The position numbers and the translations under genes were made by a program. DNA of 64,000 nt from Miltoncostaea sp963770865 (GTDB taxonomy: Bacteria; Actinomycetota; Thermoleophilia; Miltoncostaeales; Miltoncostaeaceae), in NCBI GenBank assembly GCA_963770865.1, contig CAVYRD010000012.1:248001-312000 (forward strand). Direction: 5' to 3'. Positions 8,164 to 18,035 of this stretch are shown here, in pieces (position 1 is the first letter of the stretch; the number at the start of each line of letters is the position of its first letter). The notes under the pieces were generated by a model, which saw only the letters and a program-made list of their open reading frames with translations, had not been told where the DNA came from and did no database searches.

Positions 8164-9437
8164 GCGGTCTCCATCCCCGATGCGATGTCGCCGCGCATCT
8201 GGCGGCCCTCGAACGTGATCAGCTCGGCTGCGGCGTAGGCCTTGGCGCGGGCGTCGGCGACGCTGTCGCCGCGGGCGCTCACCGCCAGCACGCGCCCGCC
8301 GGCCGTGACGATGGTGCCGTCCGGCCCGGGCGCCGTGCCCGCGTGGTACACCTCGGCGCCCGTCGCGGCGGCGGCCTCGAGCCCCTGGATGACGTCGCCC
8401 TGGCGCGGCGTGCCCGGGTAGCCGCTGGCGGCGAGCACGACCGCGACGGCGGCCCCGTCGTTCACAACCACGGGCCGGTCCTCCAGCGTGCCGTCGGCCG
8501 CCGCGGTGAGCAGGGCCAGCAGGTCCTCGTCGAGCCGCGGCAGCAGCGCCTGGGTCTCCGGGTCGCCGAAGCGCGTGTTGAACTCCAGCACCCGCGGGCC
8601 GTCGGGCGTCATCATCAGCCCGGCGTAGAGGACGCCCTGGAACGGGACGCCGCGGCGGGCCATCTCGGCCACCACCGGCCGGTGGACGGAGTCGATCAGC
8701 TCGTCGGCCAGGGCGTCGGGGATGTCCGGGACCGGCGACACCGAGCCCATGCCGCCGGTGTTGGGGCCGGTGTTGCCCTCGCCGATCGGCTTGTAGTCGC
8801 GGGCGGCGGGGAAGCGGGCGACGGCCTTCCCGTCGGTGATCGCCAGCAGCGAGACCTCGGGCCCGGTCATCCCCTCCTCCACCACGACCACGCGCCCCGC
8901 CTCGCCGAAGGCCGCCCGCTCCAGGCAGAGCTCCAGCGCCTCGCGGGCCTCGTCCTCGGTGGACACGACCATCACGCCCTTGCCCGCGGCCAGGCCGTCG
9001 GCCTTGATCGCCACCGGCAGGCCGAGGTCGGCGACGGCGGCCATGCCGGCCGCGACGTCGGTGACCGTGTGGGCCCGGGCGGTCGGAACGCCCGCGGCGG
9101 CCATGACCTCCTTGGCGAAGGCCTTGCTGCCCTCCAGGCGCGCCGCGGCCGCCGACGGCCCGAAGGCGCGCACGCCCATGGCCCGCAGCGCGTCGCAGAC
9201 GCCCGCCACCAGGGGGGCCTCGGGGCCCACGACCACCAGGTCCGCCCGGTAGGCCGCGGCCAGCGCGGCGACCCCGCCCACGTCGTCGATGCTCAGGGGG
9301 ATCAGCTCGGCGTCCTGGGCGATGCCCACGTTGCCCCCGGCGCAGTAGATCCGCGGTCGCTGGGGGGAGCGCTTGAGCGCCCTCACGAGCGCGTGCTCGC
9401 GCCCACCGCCTCCGACGACCAGCACCGTGCGATCCAC
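8160..9437 (-). CDS. purD: phosphoribosylamine-glycine ligase (GAR synthetase)
   Basis: Second step of purine synthesis: couples glycine to phosphoribosylamine with ATP. An ATP-grasp enzyme of about 425 residues, starting VDRTVLVVGGGGREHAL. It contains KADGLAAGKGVMVV (ATP lid), FNTRFGDPETQALLPRL (metal and ATP binding) and a C-terminal PurD_C region. GTG at 9437 is preferred because it sits six residues before the conserved strand; another in-frame GTG lies at 9455. It is the first gene of the purine operon. The 60 bp to the divergent gene at 9499 must hold the operon promoter, but no clear box is visible. Confidence 0.95.
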   Translation of the reverse strand: MDRTVLVVGGGGREHALVRALKRSPQRPRIYCAGGNVGIAQDAELIPLSIDDVGGVAALAAAYRADLVVVGPEAPLVAGVCDALRAMGVRAFGPSAAAARLEGSKAFAKEVMAAAGVPTARAHTVTDVAAGMAAVADLGLPVAIKADGLAAGKGVMVVSTEDEAREALELCLERAAFGEAGRVVVVEEGMTGPEVSLLAITDGKAVARFPAARDYKPIGEGNTGPNTGGMGSVSPVPDIPDALADELIDSVHRPVVAEMARRGVPFQGVLYAGLMMTPDGPRVLEFNTRFGDPETQALLPRLDEDLLALLTAAADGTLEDRPVVVNDGAAVAVVLAASGYPGTPRQGDVIQGLEAAAATGAEVYHAGTAPGPDGTIVTAGGRVLAVSARGDSVADARAKAYAAAELITFEGRQMRGDIASGMETA

Positions 9438-9498
9438 GCGGGCACTCTCGCACACCCCGCCCCCGGATTCTCGGCGCGCGCTCTACTCTTTCCGCACG

Positions 9499-9864
9499 AT
9501 GGTGAATCCTCAGCGACCCGCGAGCCGCTCCGACCGCGAGGCCCAGCGCGCCCTCCTCGTCGAGGCGCTCTCCAGGCTGCCCGACGCGCCCGACCGCGAC
9601 CACGCAGCGGCCGAGGTGATGCGGGCGCTCGACCACTACATCGAGTCGTCCGGCGGCGGGACGGCGCTCACGCCGCGCGAGCCCCCGGTGGCCGACTTCG
9701 CGCGTCGCGAGGAGCGCGAGACCCGGTGGGCGATGTGGGTCGTCCTCGGCGGCGCCGCGCTCGCCACCGCGGTGGTGGGCGTCGCCCTCTCGGGCGGGTG
9801 GATCGCGGCGATCGCCATCGTGGCGATCTGGGTGATCGCCCTGGCGGCGCTGCTGTCGACCTGA
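9499..9864 (+). CDS. small membrane protein of unknown function
   Basis: A 121-residue protein whose first 75 residues are hydrophilic and rich in Arg, Asp and Glu. It ends in two closely spaced hydrophobic helices (MWVVLGGAALATAVVGVAL and a second one rich in Ile and Ala). Such a layout suggests a cytoplasmic domain anchored by a C-terminal hairpin in the membrane. ATG at 9499 is chosen because residues upstream of it are antisense to purD. It is divergent from purD and convergent with the carbonic anhydrase gene, with only one base between the two ends. I do not recognise a family. Confidence 0.65.
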   Translation: MVNPQRPASRSDREAQRALLVEALSRLPDAPDRDHAAAEVMRALDHYIESSGGGTALTPREPPVADFARREERETRWAMWVVLGGAALATAVVGVALSGGWIAAIAIVAIWVIALAALLST

Positions 9865-9865
9865 C

Positions 9866-10363
9866 TCAGTCCGGCGGGGTGGGCTCCCGGAGCGCGCCGG
9901 TGTCCACGTCGTAGACGAAGCCCCGGACCGACTCGCGATGGGGGATGAAGGGCGAGGTGCGGATGCGCCGGATCGACTGGCGCACGTTCTCGTCCACGTC
10001 GGTGAACGACTCGATCGCGAAGCTCGGCGCCATCCCGCTGAGGCCCTGGAGCTCCGCGCGGAAGCCGTCGTCGGTGACCTTTTCCATCCCGCAGTCGGTG
10101 TGGTGGATGAGGAGGATCTCCCGCGTGCCGAGCCGCATCTGCGACACGGCCAGGGACCGGATCACGTCGTCGGTGATCACCCCGCCGGCGTTGCGCAGCA
10201 CGTGCGCCTCGCCCTGGCTCAGGCCGAGCGCCAGGAACACGTCGAGCCGCGAGTCCATGCACGCGACCACCGCGAGGCGCTTCGACGGGCGGATGTCGAT
10301 GTGCTCGCGGATGTCGAAGCACTCCGCGAACGCCCGGTTGTTGGCGAGGAGGTCGTCGATCAC
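9866..10363 (-). CDS. beta-class carbonic anhydrase
   Basis: Interconverts carbon dioxide and bicarbonate in the cytoplasm. The 165-residue protein has the CMDSRLD motif (zinc Cys plus the Asp-Arg dyad) and HHTDCGM with the second and third zinc ligands, as in short actinobacterial beta-carbonic anhydrases. GTG at 10363 (VIDDLLANNRAFAECF) fits the family N-terminus; longer in-frame starts up to 10498 add low-complexity sequence not expected in the family. Bicarbonate is a substrate for purine and fatty acid synthesis, but no operon link to the purine genes is evident. Confidence 0.92.
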   Translation of the reverse strand: MIDDLLANNRAFAECFDIREHIDIRPSKRLAVVACMDSRLDVFLALGLSQGEAHVLRNAGGVITDDVIRSLAVSQMRLGTREILLIHHTDCGMEKVTDDGFRAELQGLSGMAPSFAIESFTDVDENVRQSIRRIRTSPFIPHRESVRGFVYDVDTGALREPTPPD

Positions 10364-10555
10364 GCCCACGACCGTGATCCTAGAGACGTTCGGCGTCAGG
10401 GGCCGGGCAGTCGCTCGAGGCCACCCCGCGCCCTGCTCGCGGATCCCTCCTCGGATCCGGGCGGCGACGCCTCCTGAGCCCCGCCGGCCCGCTGGCAATT
10501 GTTTTCGAAAAGTAGATCCGACGTTTTGGGGTCGTGACCGGTCTTACCCGTCAAC

Positions 10556-11215
10556 GTGATCGACTGGTTCCCCACCACCGACTCCACCGACGCCCGCCAC
10601 GACCTCGTGCTGTGGCAGGGCGCGATCACCATGCGCCGCGTCGCGCGGGCGATCGACGCCCGCGACCCGGCCACCGCGGGGCACTCGGACCGGGTGTCCG
10701 AACTCGCCGGGCGCATCGCCCGCGAGGTCGGCTGGGGGCGCCGCTCGGTGGGGCGCATGCAGGAGGCCGGCGCGATCCACGACATCGGCAAGGTGTGCCT
10801 GCCCGCCGCGATCCTCCTGACGCCCGGCACGCTGACGGCGGACGAGTACGAGATCGTGAAGACCCACGCCGCCATCGGCGCCCAGATCGCCGCCACCGTC
10901 CTCTCGCCGCGCCAGGTGGGCTGGATCCGCCACCATCACGAGCGCTGGGACGGCCGCGGCTACCCCGACCGCCTCGCCGCCGGGGAGATCCCCGAGGGCG
11001 CCGCCATCCTCAGCCTGGCCGACGCCTGGGACGCGATGACCAGCCGCTCCTGGTCGCGCCCCGCGCTCTCGACGGCCGCCGCCCTCGAGGAGTGCGCCCG
11101 CGAGGCCGGCCGCCAGTTCGCCCCCTGGGCCGTGGCCGCGCTGGCGCGCGCGCTCGGCGCCGAGGCGCCCGCGCCGCGCCGCCTCGCGCCGCTGCGCCTG
11201 ATCCCCGCGGCCTGA
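10556..11215 (+). CDS. HD-GYP domain protein (probable cyclic-dinucleotide or nucleotide phosphohydrolase)
   Basis: The 219-residue protein is essentially one HD-GYP domain. It has AGHSDRVSELAGRIA (first metal His), EAGAIHDIGKVCLP (the HD pair), HHHERWDGRGYPDRL (the GYP motif) and ILSLADAWDAMTS (C-terminal Asp). HD-GYP proteins commonly degrade cyclic di-GMP, but no GGDEF or receiver domain is attached and the GYP loop alone does not fix the substrate. GTG at 10556 starts directly before MIDWFPTTDSTD. About 160 bp without genes lie upstream, partly AT-richer than the surroundings, a likely promoter region. Confidence 0.88.
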   Translation: MIDWFPTTDSTDARHDLVLWQGAITMRRVARAIDARDPATAGHSDRVSELAGRIAREVGWGRRSVGRMQEAGAIHDIGKVCLPAAILLTPGTLTADEYEIVKTHAAIGAQIAATVLSPRQVGWIRHHHERWDGRGYPDRLAAGEIPEGAAILSLADAWDAMTSRSWSRPALSTAAALEECAREAGRQFAPWAVAALARALGAEAPAPRRLAPLRLIPAA

Positions 11216-11368
11216 ACCGACGGCCAGCTTCACCCGGCCGTCCGCCGGGCCGTCCGGGGGGTCTTCGCGCGGGCGCATGAGCTTTTCCGAGCTTCTCGCA
11301 GGCTGACGTTCGACCCCCGTTCCGCCGGTGGGTTATAAGCGAGCCCCCTGATCCGCCCGGAGGCCCCG

Positions 11369-13589
11369 CTGACCACGTCGATCCCCGCCGGTTCGAGCGT
11401 CCCGGAGCTCCGTCCTGGGCTGCGGTCGATCGCGTTCCTCGGTGACGCCGCGCTCGCGGAGCTGGTGGCCGGCGGCGACGAGCGGGCCTTCGAGGTGCTC
11501 TACGAGCGCCATCGCGGGGAGCTCTTCCGCTACTGCGTGGCGCTGCTGCGGCACGCCCAGGACGCCGAGGAGGCCCTCCAGCTGACGATGCTCGCCGCCT
11601 ACCGCGCGATGTCGCGCGGGGCGCGCCCGCGACTGGCCGTGCGGCCGTGGCTGTTCCGCATCGCCCACAACGAGTGCGTCAACCTGATGCGCTCCCGGCC
11701 GCCGCACGACGCCCTGCCCGACGACGTGGAGCCGCCGACCGGCTCGGCCCACGAGCGGGTGGAGATGCGCGAGCGCATCCGCGAGCTGAACGCGGACATC
11801 GCCGCGCTGCCGGTGCGCCAGCGCTCCGCCCTGGTGCTGCACGAGATGAACGGCCTCTCGCACGCCGCTGTCGGCCAGGCGCTCGGCACGACGGCCGCCG
11901 ACGCCCGCCGGCTGCTGCACGAGGCCCGCGTGTCGCTCGCCGCCTTCGGCCTCGGGCGCGAGCAGGCCTGCCACGACGTGCGCCGCACGATCGCCGACGG
12001 CGACCGCCGGGCGCTCCGCGCCCGCACGATCACGGCCCACCTGCGGGCCTGCGAGGGCTGCGCCGCGTTCGCGGCCGAGCAGGACGAGCGCCGCCGCCGG
12101 CTGGGCGCCTGGCTGCCGGTGCTCCCCGCCGTCGCCGCCGAGCGCATCCTGCACGACGTGCTCGCGGGCGGCGGGCGGCCCGCCGGCGCGGCGGCCGGAG
12201 TCCTCGGGGCGGCCGCCGGCGTCGGGGCGGGCGCGCAGGGCGGGAGCGGCTCGGCGGGGGGCGGCGCGGGCGCTGGCGCCGGCGGCGGCGCCGCGGTGGG
12301 CGCCGGCGCGGCCGCGGGCATGGGCGCCGTGGCGATCGGGGGCATCGCCGCCGCCGGGGCGGTGGCCGTCGGGGTCGTCGCCACCGTCGCCGTCACGGTG
12401 GCGGGCGTCGGGCCCTTCGCCTCGTCTCCGCCGGAGCCGGCCGCCGACGCGTCCTCGCCGCCGGCCGGGGCGCCGTCCTCCGCGGGCCGCGGCGTCTCCG
12501 CCGCGCCGGCGGCCGCGCCGGGCGTGGGCGCCAAGCCCGACCCGATCCCCGGCACCTCGGCCGCGTACACCCCCACCTCCTACGGGACGGGTGCGGGGGC
12601 GGGCACGGCCACGCCGCCCGGCGCCGGCCCCGCGGGGACGGGGGGCACCACCCCCGGCACGCCGTCGCGGGGCGGCGGCCCGGCCCCCGTGACGCCCCCC
12701 GCGGCCCCCGCGCCGGCCGATCCGGCGCCCGTCGCCGCGCCGCCGGCCGACCCGGCGCCCGCCGTCGATCCCGTGATGCCGCCCGTGGCCGCCGCCGGCG
12801 ACCCCGCCGCCCCGGCCCCCGACCCGGCGCCCCCCGTGGTCGATCCGTCCGAGCAGCAGCCCGCCGAGCAGCCGCCGACCGACCCGCCCCCGGTCGTGAC
12901 CCCGCCCGTGGACCCCCCGCCGGTCGTCATCCCGCCGGTCGATCCACCGCCCCCCGCCGATCCGCCCCCGGTCGTCGATCCTCCCCCGGTCGACCCGCCG
13001 CCCGTGGTCGATCCGCCCCCGGTCGAACCCGCCGCCCGTGGACCCGCCGCCCGTGGACCCGCCTCCGGTCATCGACCCGCCCCCGCCGACGGACCCGCCG
13101 CCGACGGACCCGCCCGACCAGGTCGACCCGCTGCCCTCCGAGGACGGCACCACGACGTGTCCCACCGGCTGGGAGCCGGTGGTCATCTCGGTCGGCCGCG
13201 ACGGCACCGTGGTGGTCACCCTCTGCCGGCGCCCCGGCACGCCGCTTCCGCCGGTCGTCGTCGATCCCGCCGTCCCGGCCGATCCCGCCGTCCCGGCCGA
13301 TCCCGCGCCGGGCACCCGCGACACGACCACGCCCGTGGAGGTCACGGCCGAGGCCGGCGTCGGCCCCGCCCCGGAGCCGATCGCGACGGTCCGCGCCGAG
13401 ATCACCGTGGCCGAGCCGGCCCCGGCGTCCCCGCCCTCCCTGCCGAAGCCCGTCGCGGCGCCCGACCCGCAGCCCGAGCCACCGGTCCCGGCCGAGCCCG
13501 CGCCGGCGGCCGCCCCGGCGCCCGACGCCGCCTCGCCCGCGCCGGTCCCGGCCGTCGAGGAGATCGCCCCCAAGGCCGCTCCCGCCTGA
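11369..13589 (+). CDS. large ECF sigma factor with fused zinc-finger, membrane and proline-rich domains (one frame break)
   Basis: The N-terminal 190 residues are an ECF sigma factor: region 2 (FEVLYERHRGELFRYC, LRHAQDAEEALQ) and region 4 (LNADIAALPVRQRSALVLHE). Next comes an anti-sigma-like zinc motif, HLRACEGC (His-x3-Cys-x2-Cys), then an Ala/Gly-rich stretch, one hydrophobic helix (AIGGIAAAGAVAVGVVATVA) and a long Pro/Asp-repeat tail with a compact CPTGWEPVVISVG segment. This resembles ECF groups in which the inhibitor is fused to the sigma factor. An extra A near 13030, in the Pro-coding repeat, shifts the frame; the tail continues in the next frame to 13589. The start appears to be CTG at 11369 behind GGAGG; GTG at 11465 is the first ordinary start but is late. 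Confidence 0.85.
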
Positions 13590-13595
13590 CTCCGG

Positions 13596-14879
<1,284 letters not shown>

Positions 14880-14884
14880 TTTGT

Positions 14885-16222
14885 CTACGAGCCCTCTCTG
14901 GCGAGGTTGTCGAACTTGGCGTACGAGCCGCGGAACGTCAGCTTCACGCGGTCGGTGGGCCCGTGGCGGTTCTTGGCCACGAGCACCTCGGCCACGCCCT
15001 TCTCCTCCGAGGTCTCGGGGTTGTAGTAGTCGTCGCGGTAGATCATCAGGACGAGGTCGGCGTCCTGCTCGATCGCGCCCGACTCGCGCAGGTCCGACAG
15101 CATCGGCCGCTTGTCGTTGCGGGCGTCAGGCGAACGGTTGAGCTGCGAGACGCAGATGATCGGCACCTCGAGGTCGCGCGCGAGCATCTTCAGGCTCCGC
15201 GAGATGCTGGAGATCTCCTGGACCCGGTTCTCGTCCTTGCGGCCGCGGTTGCCCTCCATGAGCTGGATGTAGTCCACGACCAGCAGGTCGAGGCCGTCCC
15301 GGCTCTTCAGGCGGCGGGTCTTGGTGCGCATCTCGCCGACGGTCACGCCCTCGGAGTCGTCGATGTAGAGGCGCGCCGCGGACAGGCGGTCGGCGGCGCG
15401 GCCGATGCGCGACCAGTCCTCCGGCGCGAGCCGCCCGGCGCGGATCCGCCCGGCGTCCACGACGGCGGTCAACGACAGCAGGCGCTGGATCAGCTCGTCG
15501 CCGCTCATCTCCAGGCTGAAGACCGCGACCGACAGGTTCTGCACCAGCGCGGCATGCTCGGCGATGCCGAGGGCCAGGGCGGTCTTGCCCATGCTCGGGC
15601 GGGCCGCGACGACGATCATGTTCCCGGCCTGCAGGCCGCCGACCACGCGGTCGAGGTCGATGAACCCGGTGCCGACGCCGACCACCTGGCCGCCGCTCTC
15701 CTCGGCCGCCGTGAGGCGCTCGATGCCCTTGATGACCAGCTCGTGGGCGCGGGTGAAGTCGCCGCGCACGCCCTTCTGGGAGAGGCCGTAGATGAGCGTC
15801 TCGGCGTCCTGCAGCATCCCGCCGGTCTCACCCTCGCGCGCGACCACCATCTGCTCGATCTGCTGGCCCACCTGCAGCAGGCGCCGCTGGGTGGCGGCGT
15901 CGCGGACCATCTCGGCGTAGGTCTTGTAGCTCGCCGCGATGAACGGCGTGTCCATGAGGTCGAGCACGGCGCTGCGGCCGCCGGCCGCGTCGAGGTCGCC
16001 GTTCTTGGTCAGCTGCTCGAGCACGGTGATCGGCTCGACCGGCTCGCCGACCTGGAAGAGGTCGACGATCGCCCGGAACACCGCGCGGTGCCCCTCGCGG
16101 TAGAAGTCGTCCTCGTCGACCATGCCCTGGGCCTCGGCGACGAACGAGCCGGCCTCCATGAGGCTGGCCAGAAGCATCGCCTCGGCTTCGGCGTTCTGAG
16201 GTGGCGCGACGCCGCTGGACAC
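14885..16222 (-). CDS. dnaB: replicative DNA helicase
   Basis: Hexameric helicase that unwinds DNA at the replication fork. The N-terminal domain begins PPQNAEAEAMLLASLMEAGSF and the RecA-like domain holds the Walker A motif VVAARPSMGKTALALGIA. Walker B lies in LLVVDYIQLMEG, and the H4 region DLRESGAIEQDADLVLMIYR is intact. GTG at 16222 is chosen because it has GAGGA eight bases upstream and yields a normal N-terminus; a CTG overlapping the rplI stop and an ATG at 16297 inside rplI are alternatives. The protein is about 445 residues with no intein. Confidence 0.95.
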   Translation of the reverse strand: MSSGVAPPQNAEAEAMLLASLMEAGSFVAEAQGMVDEDDFYREGHRAVFRAIVDLFQVGEPVEPITVLEQLTKNGDLDAAGGRSAVLDLMDTPFIAASYKTYAEMVRDAATQRRLLQVGQQIEQMVVAREGETGGMLQDAETLIYGLSQKGVRGDFTRAHELVIKGIERLTAAEESGGQVVGVGTGFIDLDRVVGGLQAGNMIVVAARPSMGKTALALGIAEHAALVQNLSVAVFSLEMSGDELIQRLLSLTAVVDAGRIRAGRLAPEDWSRIGRAADRLSAARLYIDDSEGVTVGEMRTKTRRLKSRDGLDLLVVDYIQLMEGNRGRKDENRVQEISSISRSLKMLARDLEVPIICVSQLNRSPDARNDKRPMLSDLRESGAIEQDADLVLMIYRDDYYNPETSEEKGVAEVLVAKNRHGPTDRVKLTFRGSYAKFDNLAREGS

Positions 16223-16257
16223 GGACGCGGTCCTCGGCCCCGTGGGGCTGACGGAGC

Positions 16258-16710
16258 TCAGTCGATCAGCGGACTGACGATGGTCTTCACCTCGCACGTC
16301 AGACCCGGGGCCAGCTCGATCGGCACGGAGTACGTGCCCACCGCGCGGATCGGGGGGTCAACCGAGATGTGGCGGCGGTCCACACGCACGCCGCGCGCCT
16401 CCTCGATGGCGGTCGCCACGTCGGCGGCCGTGATCGAGCCGAAGAGGCGGCCATCGTCGCCTGCCTTCGCTTTGAGGGTGAGGATGGTGCGGCCCAGCAG
16501 CTCGGCGAGCTCCTTCGACTGCTCCTCCGCGCGGACCTCGGCCTGGCGGCGCTGCTCCTCGCGGCGCTGCACCTCGGCGATGCGGCCGGCGGTCGCCGCC
16601 TCGGCCAGCCCGCGGGGCAGGAGGTAGTTGCGCATGTAGCCGCGCGCCACGGTCACGACGGTCCCGGCCTCGCCGAGCCCCTCGACCTCAGTCAGAAGGA
16701 TCGCCTGCAT
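16258..16710 (-). CDS. rplI: 50S ribosomal protein L9
   Basis: Binds 23S rRNA at the base of the L1 stalk. The 150-residue protein starts MQAILLTEVEGLGEAG. It has the conserved VARGYMRNYLLPRGLA of the N-terminal domain, a long central charged helix, and the C-terminal domain with GRLFGSITAADVATAIEE. Length is typical. It follows ssb by 14 bases, with no rpsR (S18) between them, although S18 is normally encoded here. Confidence 0.97.
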   Translation of the reverse strand: MQAILLTEVEGLGEAGTVVTVARGYMRNYLLPRGLAEAATAGRIAEVQRREEQRRQAEVRAEEQSKELAELLGRTILTLKAKAGDDGRLFGSITAADVATAIEEARGVRVDRRHISVDPPIRAVGTYSVPIELAPGLTCEVKTIVSPLID

Positions 16711-16724
16711 CTGCCTCGCCTCGC

Positions 16725-17222
16725 CTAGAAGGGGATGTCGTCGTCGTCCGCGGGGGCGCTCGCCGGCTGCATGTCGCTGCGGTCGACCGGGAGGTCGCCG
16801 CCGCCACCGCCGCCGCCGGACGCGTCGCGCCCGCTCCAGCCCGCGCCTTGCTGATAGCCGCCACCGCCGCCGCCCTCGCCGCCCTCGCCCCGGCTGTCCA
16901 GGAAGAAGATGTCGTTGGCGATCACCTCGACCGACTGGCGCTTGGTGCCGTCCTGGGCCTGCCACTCGCGCCAGGACAGGCGCCCGTCGACGCCGATGCG
17001 CCGGCCCTTGGCCAGGTAGGTGGAGGCGGTCTCGGCCTGGCGGCCGAAGACCGTCACGTCGAAGTAGTTGCTGCGGTCGCCCCAGTTGCCGGTCTCATCG
17101 CGGCTGCGCGAGGACACCGCCAGGCGGATCGAGCAGATGGCGTCGCCGCCGCCCGAGTGGCGCAGCTCCGGATCGCGCGTGAGGCGCCCCACCAGGGTGA
17201 CGCGGTTGAGGTCGGCCGGCAT
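16725..17222 (-). CDS. ssb: single-stranded DNA-binding protein
   Basis: Coats single-stranded DNA during replication and repair. The OB fold starts MPADLNRVTLVGRLTRDPEL and includes NYFDVTVFGRQAETASTYLAKG and GRLSWREWQAQDG. A Gly-rich linker follows, and the acidic tail ends DDDDIPF, the standard docking tip for partner proteins. Total length is 165 residues. It lies six bases downstream of rpsF on the same strand. Confidence 0.97.
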   Translation of the reverse strand: MPADLNRVTLVGRLTRDPELRHSGGGDAICSIRLAVSSRSRDETGNWGDRSNYFDVTVFGRQAETASTYLAKGRRIGVDGRLSWREWQAQDGTKRQSVEVIANDIFFLDSRGEGGEGGGGGGYQQGAGWSGRDASGGGGGGGDLPVDRSDMQPASAPADDDDIPF

Positions 17223-17228
17223 CCGCGC

Positions 17229-17666
17229 CTAGCGGGGTCGGCGACCGCCGCCGCGCCCGCCGGCGCCGCGGCCGCGCGGGGGCCGCTCGCCCTCGGGGTG
17301 CGTGTCGACCGGCGCGGGCGCGCCGGTGGCGCGGGCGCGCTCGGCCGCCGCGGAGTTCAGGCGGATGAACATCGACCGCAGCACGACGCCGCGGTTGATG
17401 GACAGGACGCGGTCGATCTCCGGTAGCGAGCTCTCTTCGCCCGTGCAGGTGATGACCACGTAGCGCCCGTCGGGGCGCTTCTCCATCGGGTACGTGATCT
17501 TCCTGCGGCCCCAGTCGTTGACGTGGTCGACCACGCCGCCGCCGGAGGTGATGAGCTGCTGGACCCTCTCGAGGATCTCCTGCTGCTGTTCCTCATCCGC
17601 GTCGGGATTGAGGATGATCATGATCTCGTAGGGGGCGATCCCGGACCTCCGGAGGCTCTGTGACAC
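17229..17666 (-). CDS. rpsF: 30S ribosomal protein S6
   Basis: Small-subunit protein that pairs with S18 in the ribosome. The core IAPYEIMIILNPDADEEQ and DHVNDWGRRKITYPMEKRPDGRY is clear. The C-terminus carries an extra Arg/Gly-rich tail beyond the usual 100 or so residues. GTG at 17666 gives a short N-terminal extension (VSQSLRRSG); a start closer to the core cannot be excluded. It heads the rpsF-ssb-rplI-dnaB-purA run. Confidence 0.95.
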   Translation of the reverse strand: MSQSLRRSGIAPYEIMIILNPDADEEQQQEILERVQQLITSGGGVVDHVNDWGRRKITYPMEKRPDGRYVVITCTGEESSLPEIDRVLSINRGVVLRSMFIRLNSAAAERARATGAPAPVDTHPEGERPPRGRGAGGRGGGRRPR

Positions 17667-17768
17667 GCGGGCATTACGGGGCCACCGGGCCCCGGGCAGG
17701 CGCGGCAGTATAGCAGCGGCCGGGGCGCCGACTAGGATGCCCCGAGACCCCGGCGCGAGGTGGTGGCG

Positions 17769-18035
17769 ATGGGCAAGTGGACGAAGTTGGCGGCGGGCGC
17801 GGTGGGCGCCGTCGGAGCCGGCGCGGGCATCGCCCTGGCGCGCCACCGGCGTCGTCCCGCGCGGCCCGAGGCCGCGCCGTCGCCGAACCCGGAGGGCTCC
17901 TACGCCGCGCCTCCCCCGCCGCTGCCCGAGGACCCGCAGGCCGCCCTCGACGCGGCCCGCCAGCGGCTGCGCGACCGCGCCGACGCGCTGCGCCGCGACA
18001 TCGAGGGCGCGGGGGGCCCCGCCGGGGACGCGTGA
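17769..18035 (+). CDS. small protein with N-terminal hydrophobic segment, unknown function
   Basis: An 88-residue protein starting MGKWTKLAAGAVGAVGAGAGIALARHRRR, which looks like a single short membrane anchor with an Arg-rich stop. A Pro-rich linker and a charged helix (ALDAARQRLRDRADALRRDI) follow. GAGG lies upstream of the ATG at 17769; GTG at 17760 is also possible. Its stop overlaps the GTG of the phosphoesterase gene (GCGTGA), so the two are probably translated together. No family recognised. Confidence 0.6.
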   Translation: MGKWTKLAAGAVGAVGAGAGIALARHRRRPARPEAAPSPNPEGSYAAPPPPLPEDPQAALDAARQRLRDRADALRRDIEGAGGPAGDA

